From Brachyspira hampsonii 30446 (lineage in GTDB: Bacteria; Spirochaetota; Brachyspiria; Brachyspirales; Brachyspiraceae): a stretch of 64,000 nt of DNA. The translations under genes were made by a program, and so were the position numbers. Below the pieces are notes generated by a model that saw nothing but the letters and a program-made list of their open reading frames with translations, did no database searches and had not been told where the DNA came from. Below, one piece after another: positions 25,150 to 33,015 of the stretch. How positions within the stretch are numbered: the first letter of the stretch is position 1; the number at the start of each line of letters is the position of its first letter. The stretch lies in NCBI RefSeq assembly GCF_000316195.1, contig NZ_JH994111.1:1505403-1569402 (forward strand). Reading direction: 5' to 3'.

Positions 25150-27104
25150 TATTGTTTATCTATACCCAAGATTTTCATCATTTCACTTTCTATCTCTAAT
25201 ACATCTCCATACTTATCCTGAATGGATTTCATATCTGAGCGTCTTTTTTCTAAAAGCTCATCTTGTTTATCTTTATCCAATCTCTGAGCATCTTTATAAT
25301 ATTCATAGTTTATAAGTTTATCTGCTACTCTTAAAGTTTTATCTGATACTATAGCTCTATCAGAATCACTTTCTGCTTTATACATATCAAAACCTGCATC
25401 TGTTTTCAAAACTCCGTCAGGAACACCATTAATAATATTCCCTTTCCAAAGCAATTTAGGTTCATACTTATATGTTTTGTATGTAAACTCATATACATTT
25501 ACAACACCATTCTCTGCAAATATATCCTGTGCAGTATTTGCTAATGGATCTATAAGAAGTATTTTATTTTTACCATCTTCTAAATACATTCTTTGAATAT
25601 TATTAAGTCCCTGCTTACTGCTTCCATTTATAGATTTTCCAATAGTGCTTTCTAAATTCAATTCTAAATCATCTTTTAAAAGCAAAGTATATGAAGCTAT
25701 ACCGCTCCTTTCACCTGAATGTTTATAAGTTCCTCTAACCATTATTTCATCTTTTCCATCATTGTTTATATCGCATAAGAAAAACTCAGGATTGTATATT
25801 GGAAAAGAAAGTATATCATCTAAATATTCAATATATTTATTTTTATCAAATTTTCCTTCTAATATAAATTGTGAATTTGAAGCTATATTTTTTAAATCAG
25901 CTGTATTAATGGCAGATATTTTTGCACTCTCTAATTTTGAATCGTCTCCAAGATGGAAGTTAAATATTTCTCCTATTTCATAATCAGCATATTTAATATT
26001 ATCAATAAACATAGGATTTAAATAATATATACCTTTAAGTTTATTTCCTTTTATTGAATAAATAAATGTATTTTTATTAAACTCTAAAAAATATAAATCT
26101 GCAAAATCTTCATATTTCCTGTCCAAAGAAGGATTATATATATAATAAAAATTTTCATAATACACAGGCGAAATCATTTTATCTCTGCTTAAAGTTTTTC
26201 CTGTATAAGTTCTAATATACTTGTCTATTATATTAGTATTTACTATATCTTTTGCCAATGTAAAATATGATATATTAGAAGTATTATTATATATTACAGA
26301 AGCTAAATTATAATTATTTTCATTATAAATATCCAAATACCCAGTATCTTTTGATATATCACTTAAAAAACCATTTTCATAGGCATCGGCAATCAATTTT
26401 TCTGCTCCTAAATCAGAAGGTACTTCTATTATGTAATTTATTAATTTCATTTTATTTGAATATATATTATTTACATTATTGCCTTCTCCTACAATACCAA
26501 TCATCATATCTATATTTGTGGCACCCAATTTCTTCCACTCTTTTAAATAATTTTGAATATCATGAAAGTTATATAGAGAATCTGTAGTAAAATGAGATAA
26601 GAACAAAGCTAAATAAATATCAGCATCTTTATTTTTGATACTCAAAAGAAGTTCTCTAGCCTTTTTCAAAGCCAAATTTTGTTCAACATAATTATATTCA
26701 GATGCATAAGAAAAAACTGAGTTATCATCATCTACACTATCACTATAACGGTTATGGTATGTATTTGATATATAATCTATAGCGTATTTTTTTATATCAT
26801 TATCCCCTACAAGTTTTCTATTAAGAAAATCTTTATTTCTATTTATAATGTTGCTGTAATTCGGATCCTGATAGTAACTAATCAAAGCATTACTAAAAGC
26901 TTCTCTATCAACCCTGATTGATTTATAAACATATTTCATATCAAAAGATGAATTCTGTTTTTGACTTTCTATTACTTTTACATCATTAGTATTTACATCG
27001 TTAGTATTTAAATTATTAGAAGAGCTTTCTGAAGTTTTCTGACAGCTAAAAAAAATTAATGTAAAAAACAATATATAAATATAAAATACCTTTTTGAACA
27101 TCAT
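25149..27104 (-). CDS. Lipoprotein of unknown function
   Basis: About 651 residues with a lipoprotein signal: MMFKKVFYIYILFFTLIFFSC, lipobox Cys about 21 residues in. The start is uncertain among the two adjacent ATGs at 27104 and 27101 and one five codons further up; GGGGG precedes the adjacent pair. An Asn/Ser-rich linker follows the lipidated Cys. A segment near residue 440 (FLCDINNDGKDEIMVRG) resembles FG-GAP/VCBS calcium-binding repeats (DxNxDGxxE). The rest is mixed alpha/beta and the C-terminus is charged and helical. No enzyme family is recognised. It is translationally coupled to the downstream membrane protein. The 286 bases upstream (27105-27390) carry no gene. Confidence 0.7.
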   Translation of the reverse strand: MMFKKVFYIYILFFTLIFFSCQKTSESSSNNLNTNDVNTNDVKVIESQKQNSSFDMKYVYKSIRVDREAFSNALISYYQDPNYSNIINRNKDFLNRKLVGDNDIKKYAIDYISNTYHNRYSDSVDDDNSVFSYASEYNYVEQNLALKKARELLLSIKNKDADIYLALFLSHFTTDSLYNFHDIQNYLKEWKKLGATNIDMMIGIVGEGNNVNNIYSNKMKLINYIIEVPSDLGAEKLIADAYENGFLSDISKDTGYLDIYNENNYNLASVIYNNTSNISYFTLAKDIVNTNIIDKYIRTYTGKTLSRDKMISPVYYENFYYIYNPSLDRKYEDFADLYFLEFNKNTFIYSIKGNKLKGIYYLNPMFIDNIKYADYEIGEIFNFHLGDDSKLESAKISAINTADLKNIASNSQFILEGKFDKNKYIEYLDDILSFPIYNPEFFLCDINNDGKDEIMVRGTYKHSGERSGIASYTLLLKDDLELNLESTIGKSINGSSKQGLNNIQRMYLEDGKNKILLIDPLANTAQDIFAENGVVNVYEFTYKTYKYEPKLLWKGNIINGVPDGVLKTDAGFDMYKAESDSDRAIVSDKTLRVADKLINYEYYKDAQRLDKDKQDELLEKRRSDMKSIQDKYGDVLEIESEMMKILGIDKQ

Positions 27105-27390
27105 ACCCCCACAATCCATTCCTACATAATATCTTTTATTATATACAAAATATCTTTTTTTACAAGTATTATAATTTTACGCTTCTTTTTATACAAAGAA
27201 AATAAAAAAATTGTAATTGACTTTTTATTTTATATTTATACAATTCATGTGTTAAAATAAATAATAATTATATAAATTAATATTATAAAATATACAAATA
27301 AGTTTAATTAAGAATAAAATTGTCAGAATTATAAAAATTAAGTAAAAATATATCATCTGACAATTAAAAATAAATAAGAGAGAGGAATCT

Positions 27391-28161
27391 ATGATTAGTA
27401 TAATATCAGATATGGACGGAGTTATATACAGAGGCAATAATTTAATAGAAGGTGCAGAAGATTTTATAAGAATGCTATTATATAAAAATGTACCATTTCT
27501 ATTTTTAACAAATAATGCTGAACAAACTCCAAGAGATTTAAAAAGAAAATTAGAGTCATTAGGTGTAAATGGATTAGATGAAAAGCATTTTTTCACCGCA
27601 GCACAGGCAACAGCAATATTTCTTCAAAGACAGCTTGCCAATGGTACTGCTTATGTTATAGGTACAGGAGGACTAGTAAGCGAACTTTATAATGTGGGCT
27701 ACAGTATAAATGATGTTAATCCTGATTATGTAGTAGTCGGCAAAACTAATGCTTTCAATTTTGATATGCTTCAAAAGGCTGTGCATCTTATTAATAAAGG
27801 AGCTAAGTTTATAGGATGCAATCCAGATATAGTAGATCCAGCCCCAAACGGGGAATTAATACCAGCTGTAGGACCTATACTATCTGCAATAGAAACCGCT
27901 ACAGGAAAAAAACCTTATATTGTTGGAAAACCTAATCCTATTATGATGTCCATTGCTAAGAATCAAATAAATGCCCATAGTGAAAATACACTTATGGTAG
28001 GGGACAGAATGGATACAGATATACTTGGAGGACTTGGTGCAGGTATGAAAACTGCTCTTGTGCTTTCAGGGGTTACTAATAGAGATATGATAGAAGAGTT
28101 TCCATACAGACCAAATTATATATTTAATTCTGTGGCAGATATAGATGTAGATAAATTTTAA
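27391..28161 (+). CDS. HAD-superfamily sugar/nucleotide phosphatase, NagD-like (HAD-IIA)
   Basis: A 256-residue cytosolic phosphatase. Motif I is DMDGVIYRG (D7, D9), motif II is FLTNNAEQTPRDL, the cap region is IIA type and motif IV is LMVGDRMDTDILGG; VGKPNPIMM supplies the motif III lysine. This is the layout of NagD and 4-nitrophenylphosphatases. AGAGAGG precedes the ATG. The natural substrate of NagD-like proteins is unsettled (UMP or sugar phosphates in E. coli). It stands alone, with a weak hairpin after it. Confidence 0.9.
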   Translation: MISIISDMDGVIYRGNNLIEGAEDFIRMLLYKNVPFLFLTNNAEQTPRDLKRKLESLGVNGLDEKHFFTAAQATAIFLQRQLANGTAYVIGTGGLVSELYNVGYSINDVNPDYVVVGKTNAFNFDMLQKAVHLINKGAKFIGCNPDIVDPAPNGELIPAVGPILSAIETATGKKPYIVGKPNPIMMSIAKNQINAHSENTLMVGDRMDTDILGGLGAGMKTALVLSGVTNRDMIEEFPYRPNYIFNSVADIDVDKF

Positions 28162-28205
28162 TTTACAAATAATATTTTAGATATATAATAATAGTAGATA
28201 TTAAG

Positions 28206-28234
28206 GCTGTTTAATTTTATTAGGCAGCTTTATT
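28206..28234 (+). terminator. Possible weak terminator after the HAD gene
   Basis: GCTG-TT-TAAT ... ATTA-GG-CAGC (28206-28228) forms an interrupted stem followed by a T-rich stretch. Confidence 0.4.
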
Positions 28235-28288
28235 TATATATTAAAAAACTTATATAAAAAATTTATTTATATAAAATAGGAATTATAT

Positions 28289-29416
28289 ATGTCTAATTTA
28301 CTATTTATTATAATGTCTCTTTTATGGCTTTCATTGTATGTTTATATTCCCTATCAAGTTACTTTTTTATCATCTCTAAATATAACATCTTCTATGATAG
28401 GTATTATTATAGGCGTTTACGGTGCCGCTCAGATGTTCTTAAAATTTCCTTTCGGGCTTCTTAATGATTATATAGGAAAATGCCGTTCACTCATAATATT
28501 AGCTGGACTTTTAACTTCATTTGGAGGACTAATAAGATTATTAAATACAAATCAGTACGGCTTTTTGATAGGAGGAACATTATGCGGAATCTCAGCATCT
28601 ATATGGACAGTATTTATGGTTTTGTATGCTTCGTATTTTAACAAAAATGAAGAATACAAGGCTACTAGTAAGGCATTAGTTGCAAGTGTGCTTGGTATGT
28701 TTATTGCTTTTTTAACTGCAGCTATTTTTTATGATAAACTTGGAATGAAGTTTCTTCTTCTTGTAAGTACCGTGTCTGGAGCATTAGTATCATTATTAGG
28801 ATTATTTTTAAAAGACAATGAACATAATAAAAAAATGTCTTTTAATGATTTATTTTCAGTGATAAAAAATAAAAGATTAATAGTATTTTCTCTGCTTGCC
28901 GTTGTAATGCAGGGAGTACAAATGTCTGCTGTAATTTCTTTTACTTTGAATAGAATAAAAGAATTAGGAGGATCATCTCAAAATGTAGGGGCAGCATCAA
29001 TAATAAGTATGTTCTTTGCTATAGTAGGAGCTTTTGTACCAAGCAAAATAAAAAATGAAAATAATATAAAAAAATATATACCTATATCGTTTATAATTAT
29101 GGCTTTATACTGCATTATAGTTATATCTGTTAATAATGTATTTATTGTAATGGCTTCTCAGGTATTAGGAGGCTTTTCTTCTGGAATATTAGCATCGCTT
29201 CTAACAAGCGAATCTGTAAAAGATATAGATATAGATAAAAAATCATCTGCAATGGGATTTTTTCAATCAACTTATTCATTTGGTATTTTTATATTCCCTA
29301 TAATAACAGGAAAACTAATAGATATATACTCTATAAATATCGCCTATATTGTACTTACTGTAATATCTATTTTATCATCAATAATAGCCGCTGCTTACTA
29401 TAATAAAAATAAATAA
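28289..29416 (+). CDS. MFS transporter
   Basis: A 375-residue protein with 12 apparent membrane helices. The motif-A-like loop is GLLNDYIGKCRSLII between helices 2 and 3, and the second-half counterpart (VPSKIKNENNIKK) is weaker. The first half (YGAAQMFLKFPFG) resembles drug/metabolite-efflux MFS members. No substrate can be assigned. AGGAAT lies upstream of the ATG. It is followed after 103 bases by a second exporter-type gene, but no shared operon is evident. Confidence 0.88.
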   Translation: MSNLLFIIMSLLWLSLYVYIPYQVTFLSSLNITSSMIGIIIGVYGAAQMFLKFPFGLLNDYIGKCRSLIILAGLLTSFGGLIRLLNTNQYGFLIGGTLCGISASIWTVFMVLYASYFNKNEEYKATSKALVASVLGMFIAFLTAAIFYDKLGMKFLLLVSTVSGALVSLLGLFLKDNEHNKKMSFNDLFSVIKNKRLIVFSLLAVVMQGVQMSAVISFTLNRIKELGGSSQNVGAASIISMFFAIVGAFVPSKIKNENNIKKYIPISFIIMALYCIIVISVNNVFIVMASQVLGGFSSGILASLLTSESVKDIDIDKKSSAMGFFQSTYSFGIFIFPIITGKLIDIYSINIAYIVLTVISILSSIIAAAYYNKNK

Positions 29417-29519
29417 AATATCAAAAAATCATTGCAAAAAAATTGTTTTATAATAATATATTATGCTTGTTAATAATTTTTTTCAATCTAACTAATAACT
29501 AATAAAAAGCGGAAAAACT

Positions 29520-30434
29520 ATGTCTAATAATAAAATAAATAATAATTCAGGCTATATACTAGCAATACTAGCAGTTATTATATGGAGCGGTAATTTTGTA
29601 GCTGCCAGATTTCTTGTACATTTCACCCCAATAGAAATTTCTTTTTACAGATGGTTAGTAACTTTTATAGTATTAACTCCATTCTGTATAAAAAAATTGA
29701 TAAAAAGTATAAAATATATAAAAGGAAGATGGATTAAAGTTATAATAATATCAATACTTGGAATAACGATATTTAATACATTTGTTTATTTAGCGGCACA
29801 TACAAGTAATGCTGCTAATATGTCTTTGCTTGCTACATTATCTCCTATTGTAATGGCAATAATAAGCAGAATAGTATGGAAAACTAAATTGACTTTAAAT
29901 CAGAAATTAGGACTTCTTATAGTTATAGTTGGTGTTGTGATACTAATAACAAAAGGAAGTATAGAAGTGCTTATGAATTTAAAATTTGCTATTGGGGATT
30001 TATACATGCTGTTTGCTGTTATACTATTTGCAGTTTACACATTAACATTAAAAATAAGACCTAAAGAAGTTTCGCAATCAACATTTTTTTATCTTATGGT
30101 AATAATAGGACTTATACCGCTTGCAATAGGAATGCTCTTTACATATACTTCAAATAATATGCATGCTCTTGATATGGAATCTGCCCTAATACTTATATAT
30201 GTAGGAGTTTTTCCATCAGCTTTGGGATTTATACTATGGAATATGGCTGTTGCTAAAATAGGGGCTATAAAAGGAGGAATAATATACGATTCAATACCTT
30301 TCTTCTCATCTTTGGAAGCAGTGATACTTTTGCATGAAAATATATTAATGTCTCAAATAATAGGCGGAATATTAATACTAACTGGGATAATATATAGTTC
30401 TATAGGAGATAAAATAAAAAAAGGAGGCGATTAA
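29520..30434 (+). CDS. EamA/DMT-family transporter (RhaT-like)
   Basis: A 304-residue protein with ten membrane helices in two EamA repeats. Typical segments are AIIWSGNFVAARF-like in helix 1 (IWSGNFVAARFLV), ISFYRWL, FVYLAAHTSNAANMSLLATL, and in repeat 2 FILWNMAVAKIGAIKGGIIY. DMT members export amino acids, purines or other metabolites; which is not readable. CGGAA precedes the start. The next gene is convergent with only a 36-base gap and no clear terminator. Confidence 0.9.
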   Translation: MSNNKINNNSGYILAILAVIIWSGNFVAARFLVHFTPIEISFYRWLVTFIVLTPFCIKKLIKSIKYIKGRWIKVIIISILGITIFNTFVYLAAHTSNAANMSLLATLSPIVMAIISRIVWKTKLTLNQKLGLLIVIVGVVILITKGSIEVLMNLKFAIGDLYMLFAVILFAVYTLTLKIRPKEVSQSTFFYLMVIIGLIPLAIGMLFTYTSNNMHALDMESALILIYVGVFPSALGFILWNMAVAKIGAIKGGIIYDSIPFFSSLEAVILLHENILMSQIIGGILILTGIIYSSIGDKIKKGGD

Positions 30435-30470
30435 CCTCCAATAAAAAATAGTTTATGTTATGAGTTATAT

Positions 30471-30980
30471 TTAATTGAGTTTTCTTAATTCATTTCTATT
30501 TAAAGGCTTAAATCTTGATTTTTCAGCATCAGGCACCCTAGTCCATTTCATAGATTTACCTAATATTCCAGCCTTATCTATAGAACCTCTTAAAATAAGT
30601 TTTCCTTCTTTATCTATAGACATTTTTCCATTATATGTTTTTCCATCATAAGGATTATATATTTTACCGTCATTCCATTCATTCTTATTAAAAGATAATC
30701 CCATTATATATACAAGTCCTTTTAATGGAAGTTTTCTTAATTCAGGATTTGGATTTTTTTCATCTAAACTTTCCTTGCCATTATAAGGCTCTTTATATGC
30801 AAAAGAATATCCGTAATATTTACCATTCTCCTCATATATCTCAACAACAGGAATTCTGCCTAAAGAATCTTTTTCAGCATACCATAATCCCACTACATCA
30901 TTCGCCTTAACATTCTGAGCATTCAATGATAATACTAAAAAAGTAAATGCTGCTACAATAAATAAAATTTTTTTCTTCAT
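30471..30980 (-). CDS. DUF2147 secreted protein, copy 1
   Basis: 169 residues: a signal peptide (MKKKILFIVAAFTFLVLSLNAQ) followed by one DUF2147 domain. The domain shows the usual ordered marks VVGLWYAEKDSLGRIPVVEI, NGKYYGYSFAY, KGLVYIMGL, WNDGKIYNPYDGKTYNGK, LRGSI and MKWTRV. DUF2147 is a small beta-rich domain in periplasmic or secreted proteins with no established activity. A paralogue lies at 32432-32932, with an outer-membrane-type gene and a repeat element between them. Confidence 0.88.
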   Translation of the reverse strand: MKKKILFIVAAFTFLVLSLNAQNVKANDVVGLWYAEKDSLGRIPVVEIYEENGKYYGYSFAYKEPYNGKESLDEKNPNPELRKLPLKGLVYIMGLSFNKNEWNDGKIYNPYDGKTYNGKMSIDKEGKLILRGSIDKAGILGKSMKWTRVPDAEKSRFKPLNRNELRKLN

Positions 30981-31056
30981 AATTTACCCTAATTTATTAA
31001 ATAATATTATTAGATTATAAAACATAAGTTTTAATTTTTAGTAAAATATTTATAAT

Positions 31057-31265
31057 TAGACTTGTTTCAAAACTAATCTTATTTATTAATTGTGGGGACT
31101 AGCCCCCACGCCCCCACTTCTTTTGTTGGCACAAAGAAGCAAAAAGACTGCATATTTATATACTATAATAATAAGTTATACAACATATAAAACATTATTT
31201 TTATAATTAATAAATTACTAAAATTCATATATATAATCTTGTCAAGTAGTTTTGAAACAAGTCTA
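31057..31265 (+). mobile_element. MITE-like element, copy B (intact ends)
   Basis: A 209-base non-coding element with perfect 19-base terminal inverted repeats: TAGACTTGTTTCAAAACTA (31057-31075) and its complement (31247-31265). The outermost TA may be a TA target duplication, as made by IS630/Tc1-mariner-type transposases; no transposase is present. Inside are a GC-rich hairpin (GTGGGG 31092-31097 with CCCCAC 31104-31109) and the block CACTTCTTTTGTTGGCACAA. Diverged copies are at 13989-14302, 32258-32412 and 39937-40156. It ends eight bases before the stop codon of the next gene. Confidence 0.8.
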
Positions 31266-31273
31266 TTATTATT

Positions 31274-32167
31274 TTAATAAAATTTCCATTCTATCCCAGC
31301 ATCAAGCTGTATAGCAAATTTATATTGAACATGCTTCTCAATAAGCCAAGTACCAATTTTAGTGCTGACAAATGGAGAAAGACTAGGAACACTATTTAAT
31401 GCTTTCTTATACGAATAAGCGGCAAATAAACCAACCCTATATAAATCCTTACTGGAAAGCATTTGCTCTATTGTTGTATTAATAGCAAAAGACATACCCC
31501 ATTCTTTCATACTGTATCCCAATTTTATATCATGATTAAAATACATATCTTCTGCTTTTACCACTATAGATTCTCTAGCCAAATAAATATAATCATCTTT
31601 ATCAATTCCAAAAGCTCTTATATAATTTATATAAGGAGTATATATTAAAGCTATTAATCCCTCCCCTGCTGGTCCTCCTATTGTAATGGTAGGTGCCATC
31701 TGAAAATATATAGTATTGCCTCCCACATATTGAGGCTTTTTAGTCATAGGATTAAGTCCTGTAAATGGAGGAAGGGCATGATTAAACTCCTTTGTACTTC
31801 CATCAACTAATACAGGTTTTCCAGCATCAGCAAGTCCTGCTTCATAAGTAAACTTGAATAATACTTTTAATGCTATTAGAGGCTGAAATTCAACATAAGC
31901 TGAAGTTCTTGAAAAACTGCTTAATTCCTGTTCTATCCCTGCAAGAATATATGAATCATTAAAAAAGAAATTATTCATCTCTCTAAATAAAGCCTTTTTA
32001 TAAAATAATTGCCCTTGATATAAAGCCCCGAAATGATTCCATCTTCCTAAAAAGTGATTTGAAAAGTACCAGCCTTCATCTGAATATCTTTTAGAATCTG
32101 CATTCTCTTGTGCTGATAATGGTATGCTCATAATTATAGCGTATAGTATTATAAATATTTTTTTCAT
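31274..32167 (-). CDS. Outer-membrane-type protein of unknown function
   Basis: 297 residues with a signal peptide (MKKIFIILYAIIMSIPLSAQ) and a beta-rich mature part. Alternating strands and a C-terminal aromatic residue (LDAGIEWKFY) fit a beta-barrel. Segments such as YFQMAPTITIGGPAGEGL and LGYSMKEWGMSFAIN are typical of barrel strands. The family is not recognised. It lies between two DUF2147 genes, in its own transcription direction with both. The transposon-like element B abuts its 3' end and may affect mRNA 3' structure. Confidence 0.72.
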   Translation of the reverse strand: MKKIFIILYAIIMSIPLSAQENADSKRYSDEGWYFSNHFLGRWNHFGALYQGQLFYKKALFREMNNFFFNDSYILAGIEQELSSFSRTSAYVEFQPLIALKVLFKFTYEAGLADAGKPVLVDGSTKEFNHALPPFTGLNPMTKKPQYVGGNTIYFQMAPTITIGGPAGEGLIALIYTPYINYIRAFGIDKDDYIYLARESIVVKAEDMYFNHDIKLGYSMKEWGMSFAINTTIEQMLSSKDLYRVGLFAAYSYKKALNSVPSLSPFVSTKIGTWLIEKHVQYKFAIQLDAGIEWKFY

Positions 32168-32257
32168 AACTTTCCTTAAATATTATTAAATAAAATTTTA
32201 TTATTATTGTATAGTAATTAATTATTATATAATAATTACAATCTGCATCGATTATAC

Positions 32258-32412
32258 TAAACATGCTTATAAATATATAAAAAGATTATATATACAAATA
32301 ATTTAATTCTGCGATTATAAAGATAATGCTTTATATTTTGTTTATTATTTTTAATTATAAAATAAGTGGGGGTTTGCTAAAAAGCAAATCCCCAGCAATA
32401 AACATAAAAATA
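32258..32412 (-). repeat. MITE-like intergenic repeat, copy D (degenerate, deleted)
   Basis: Orientation as copy A. The block 32279-32345 (AAGATTATATATA, then ATTATAAAGATAATG and TTTATATTTTGT) aligns closely with copies A and B. The end at about 32258 keeps 14 of 24 positions of copy A's end. The GC-rich core is shortened to a hairpin GGGGGTTTGC (32368-32377) / GCAAATCCCC (32384-32393), followed by a tail like that of copy B (TCCCCAGCAATAAA). The core CTGCATATTTATATA is lost. It lies between the outer-membrane-type gene and DUF2147 copy 2. I see nothing else in 32168-32431. Confidence 0.55.
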
Positions 32413-32431
32413 TAATTAGTGTAAGTATTTA

Positions 32432-32932
32432 TCAATTTAGTTTTCTAAGTTCGCTTTTGTTAAGCGGTTTATATTTAGCTGCATCGCTGCTTGGTAATTT
32501 TTGCCATACTATATTTTTTCCAAAAATTCCTGCTCCGTCAACACTAGCCCTTATTTTTATTTCTGTACCATTATCTGATAAAGTTACTTTAGCATTATAA
32601 GTTTTACCGTCATCTGGATTGTATATTTTTCCATTTTTCCACTCACCTTTAACAAACTCTAAATCATATAAATAAACAAGTCCCTTTAAAGGTAAGTTTC
32701 TTAATTCTTTTTTAGGATTATTAACATCATTAACTGTATCATTTGAATTTTTATAAGCAAATGAATAAGCATAATATTTATTATTTTCTTTATATATTTC
32801 AACTATAGAAACTCTATTTTGAGAATCTGCCTGACTGTACCATAAACCTGTTATATCATCAGCATTCTGAGCAAAAACTAATATATTAAATAAAAATGTA
32901 AAAATTAATATTGTAATTATTTTATTTTTCAT
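32432..32932 (-). CDS. DUF2147 secreted protein, copy 2
   Basis: 166 residues, paralogous to the protein at 30471-30980. It has a signal peptide (MKNKIITILIFTFLFNILVFAQ) and the same ordered marks: ITGLWYSQADSQNRVSIVEI, YYAYSFAYKN, LRNLPLKGLVYLYDL, WKNGKIYNPDDGKTYNAKV and FGKNIVWQKLP. Both proteins end with the same LNKSELRKLN / LNRNELRKLN tail. AGGAG precedes the ATG. Activity unknown; exported by Sec. Confidence 0.88.
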   Translation of the reverse strand: MKNKIITILIFTFLFNILVFAQNADDITGLWYSQADSQNRVSIVEIYKENNKYYAYSFAYKNSNDTVNDVNNPKKELRNLPLKGLVYLYDLEFVKGEWKNGKIYNPDDGKTYNAKVTLSDNGTEIKIRASVDGAGIFGKNIVWQKLPSSDAAKYKPLNKSELRKLN

Positions 32933-33015
32933 TATATTCTCCTTTTTCTTTTTTGATATAAGCGATAAACAAATATTTCATTGTCTATCGCTTCATACAA
33001 AACCATTACTTTTAT

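Noticed and set aside
31126-31141. TTGGCAC followed by GC, resembling a sigma-54 promoter in repeat copy B
   Set aside because: Only nine bases separate GG and GC instead of ten, the -12 element lacks TTGC, and no gene follows in the right direction.
32368-32393. Hairpin as terminator before DUF2147 copy 2's downstream region
   Set aside because: No T-run on either strand; it corresponds to the internal hairpin of the repeat family.
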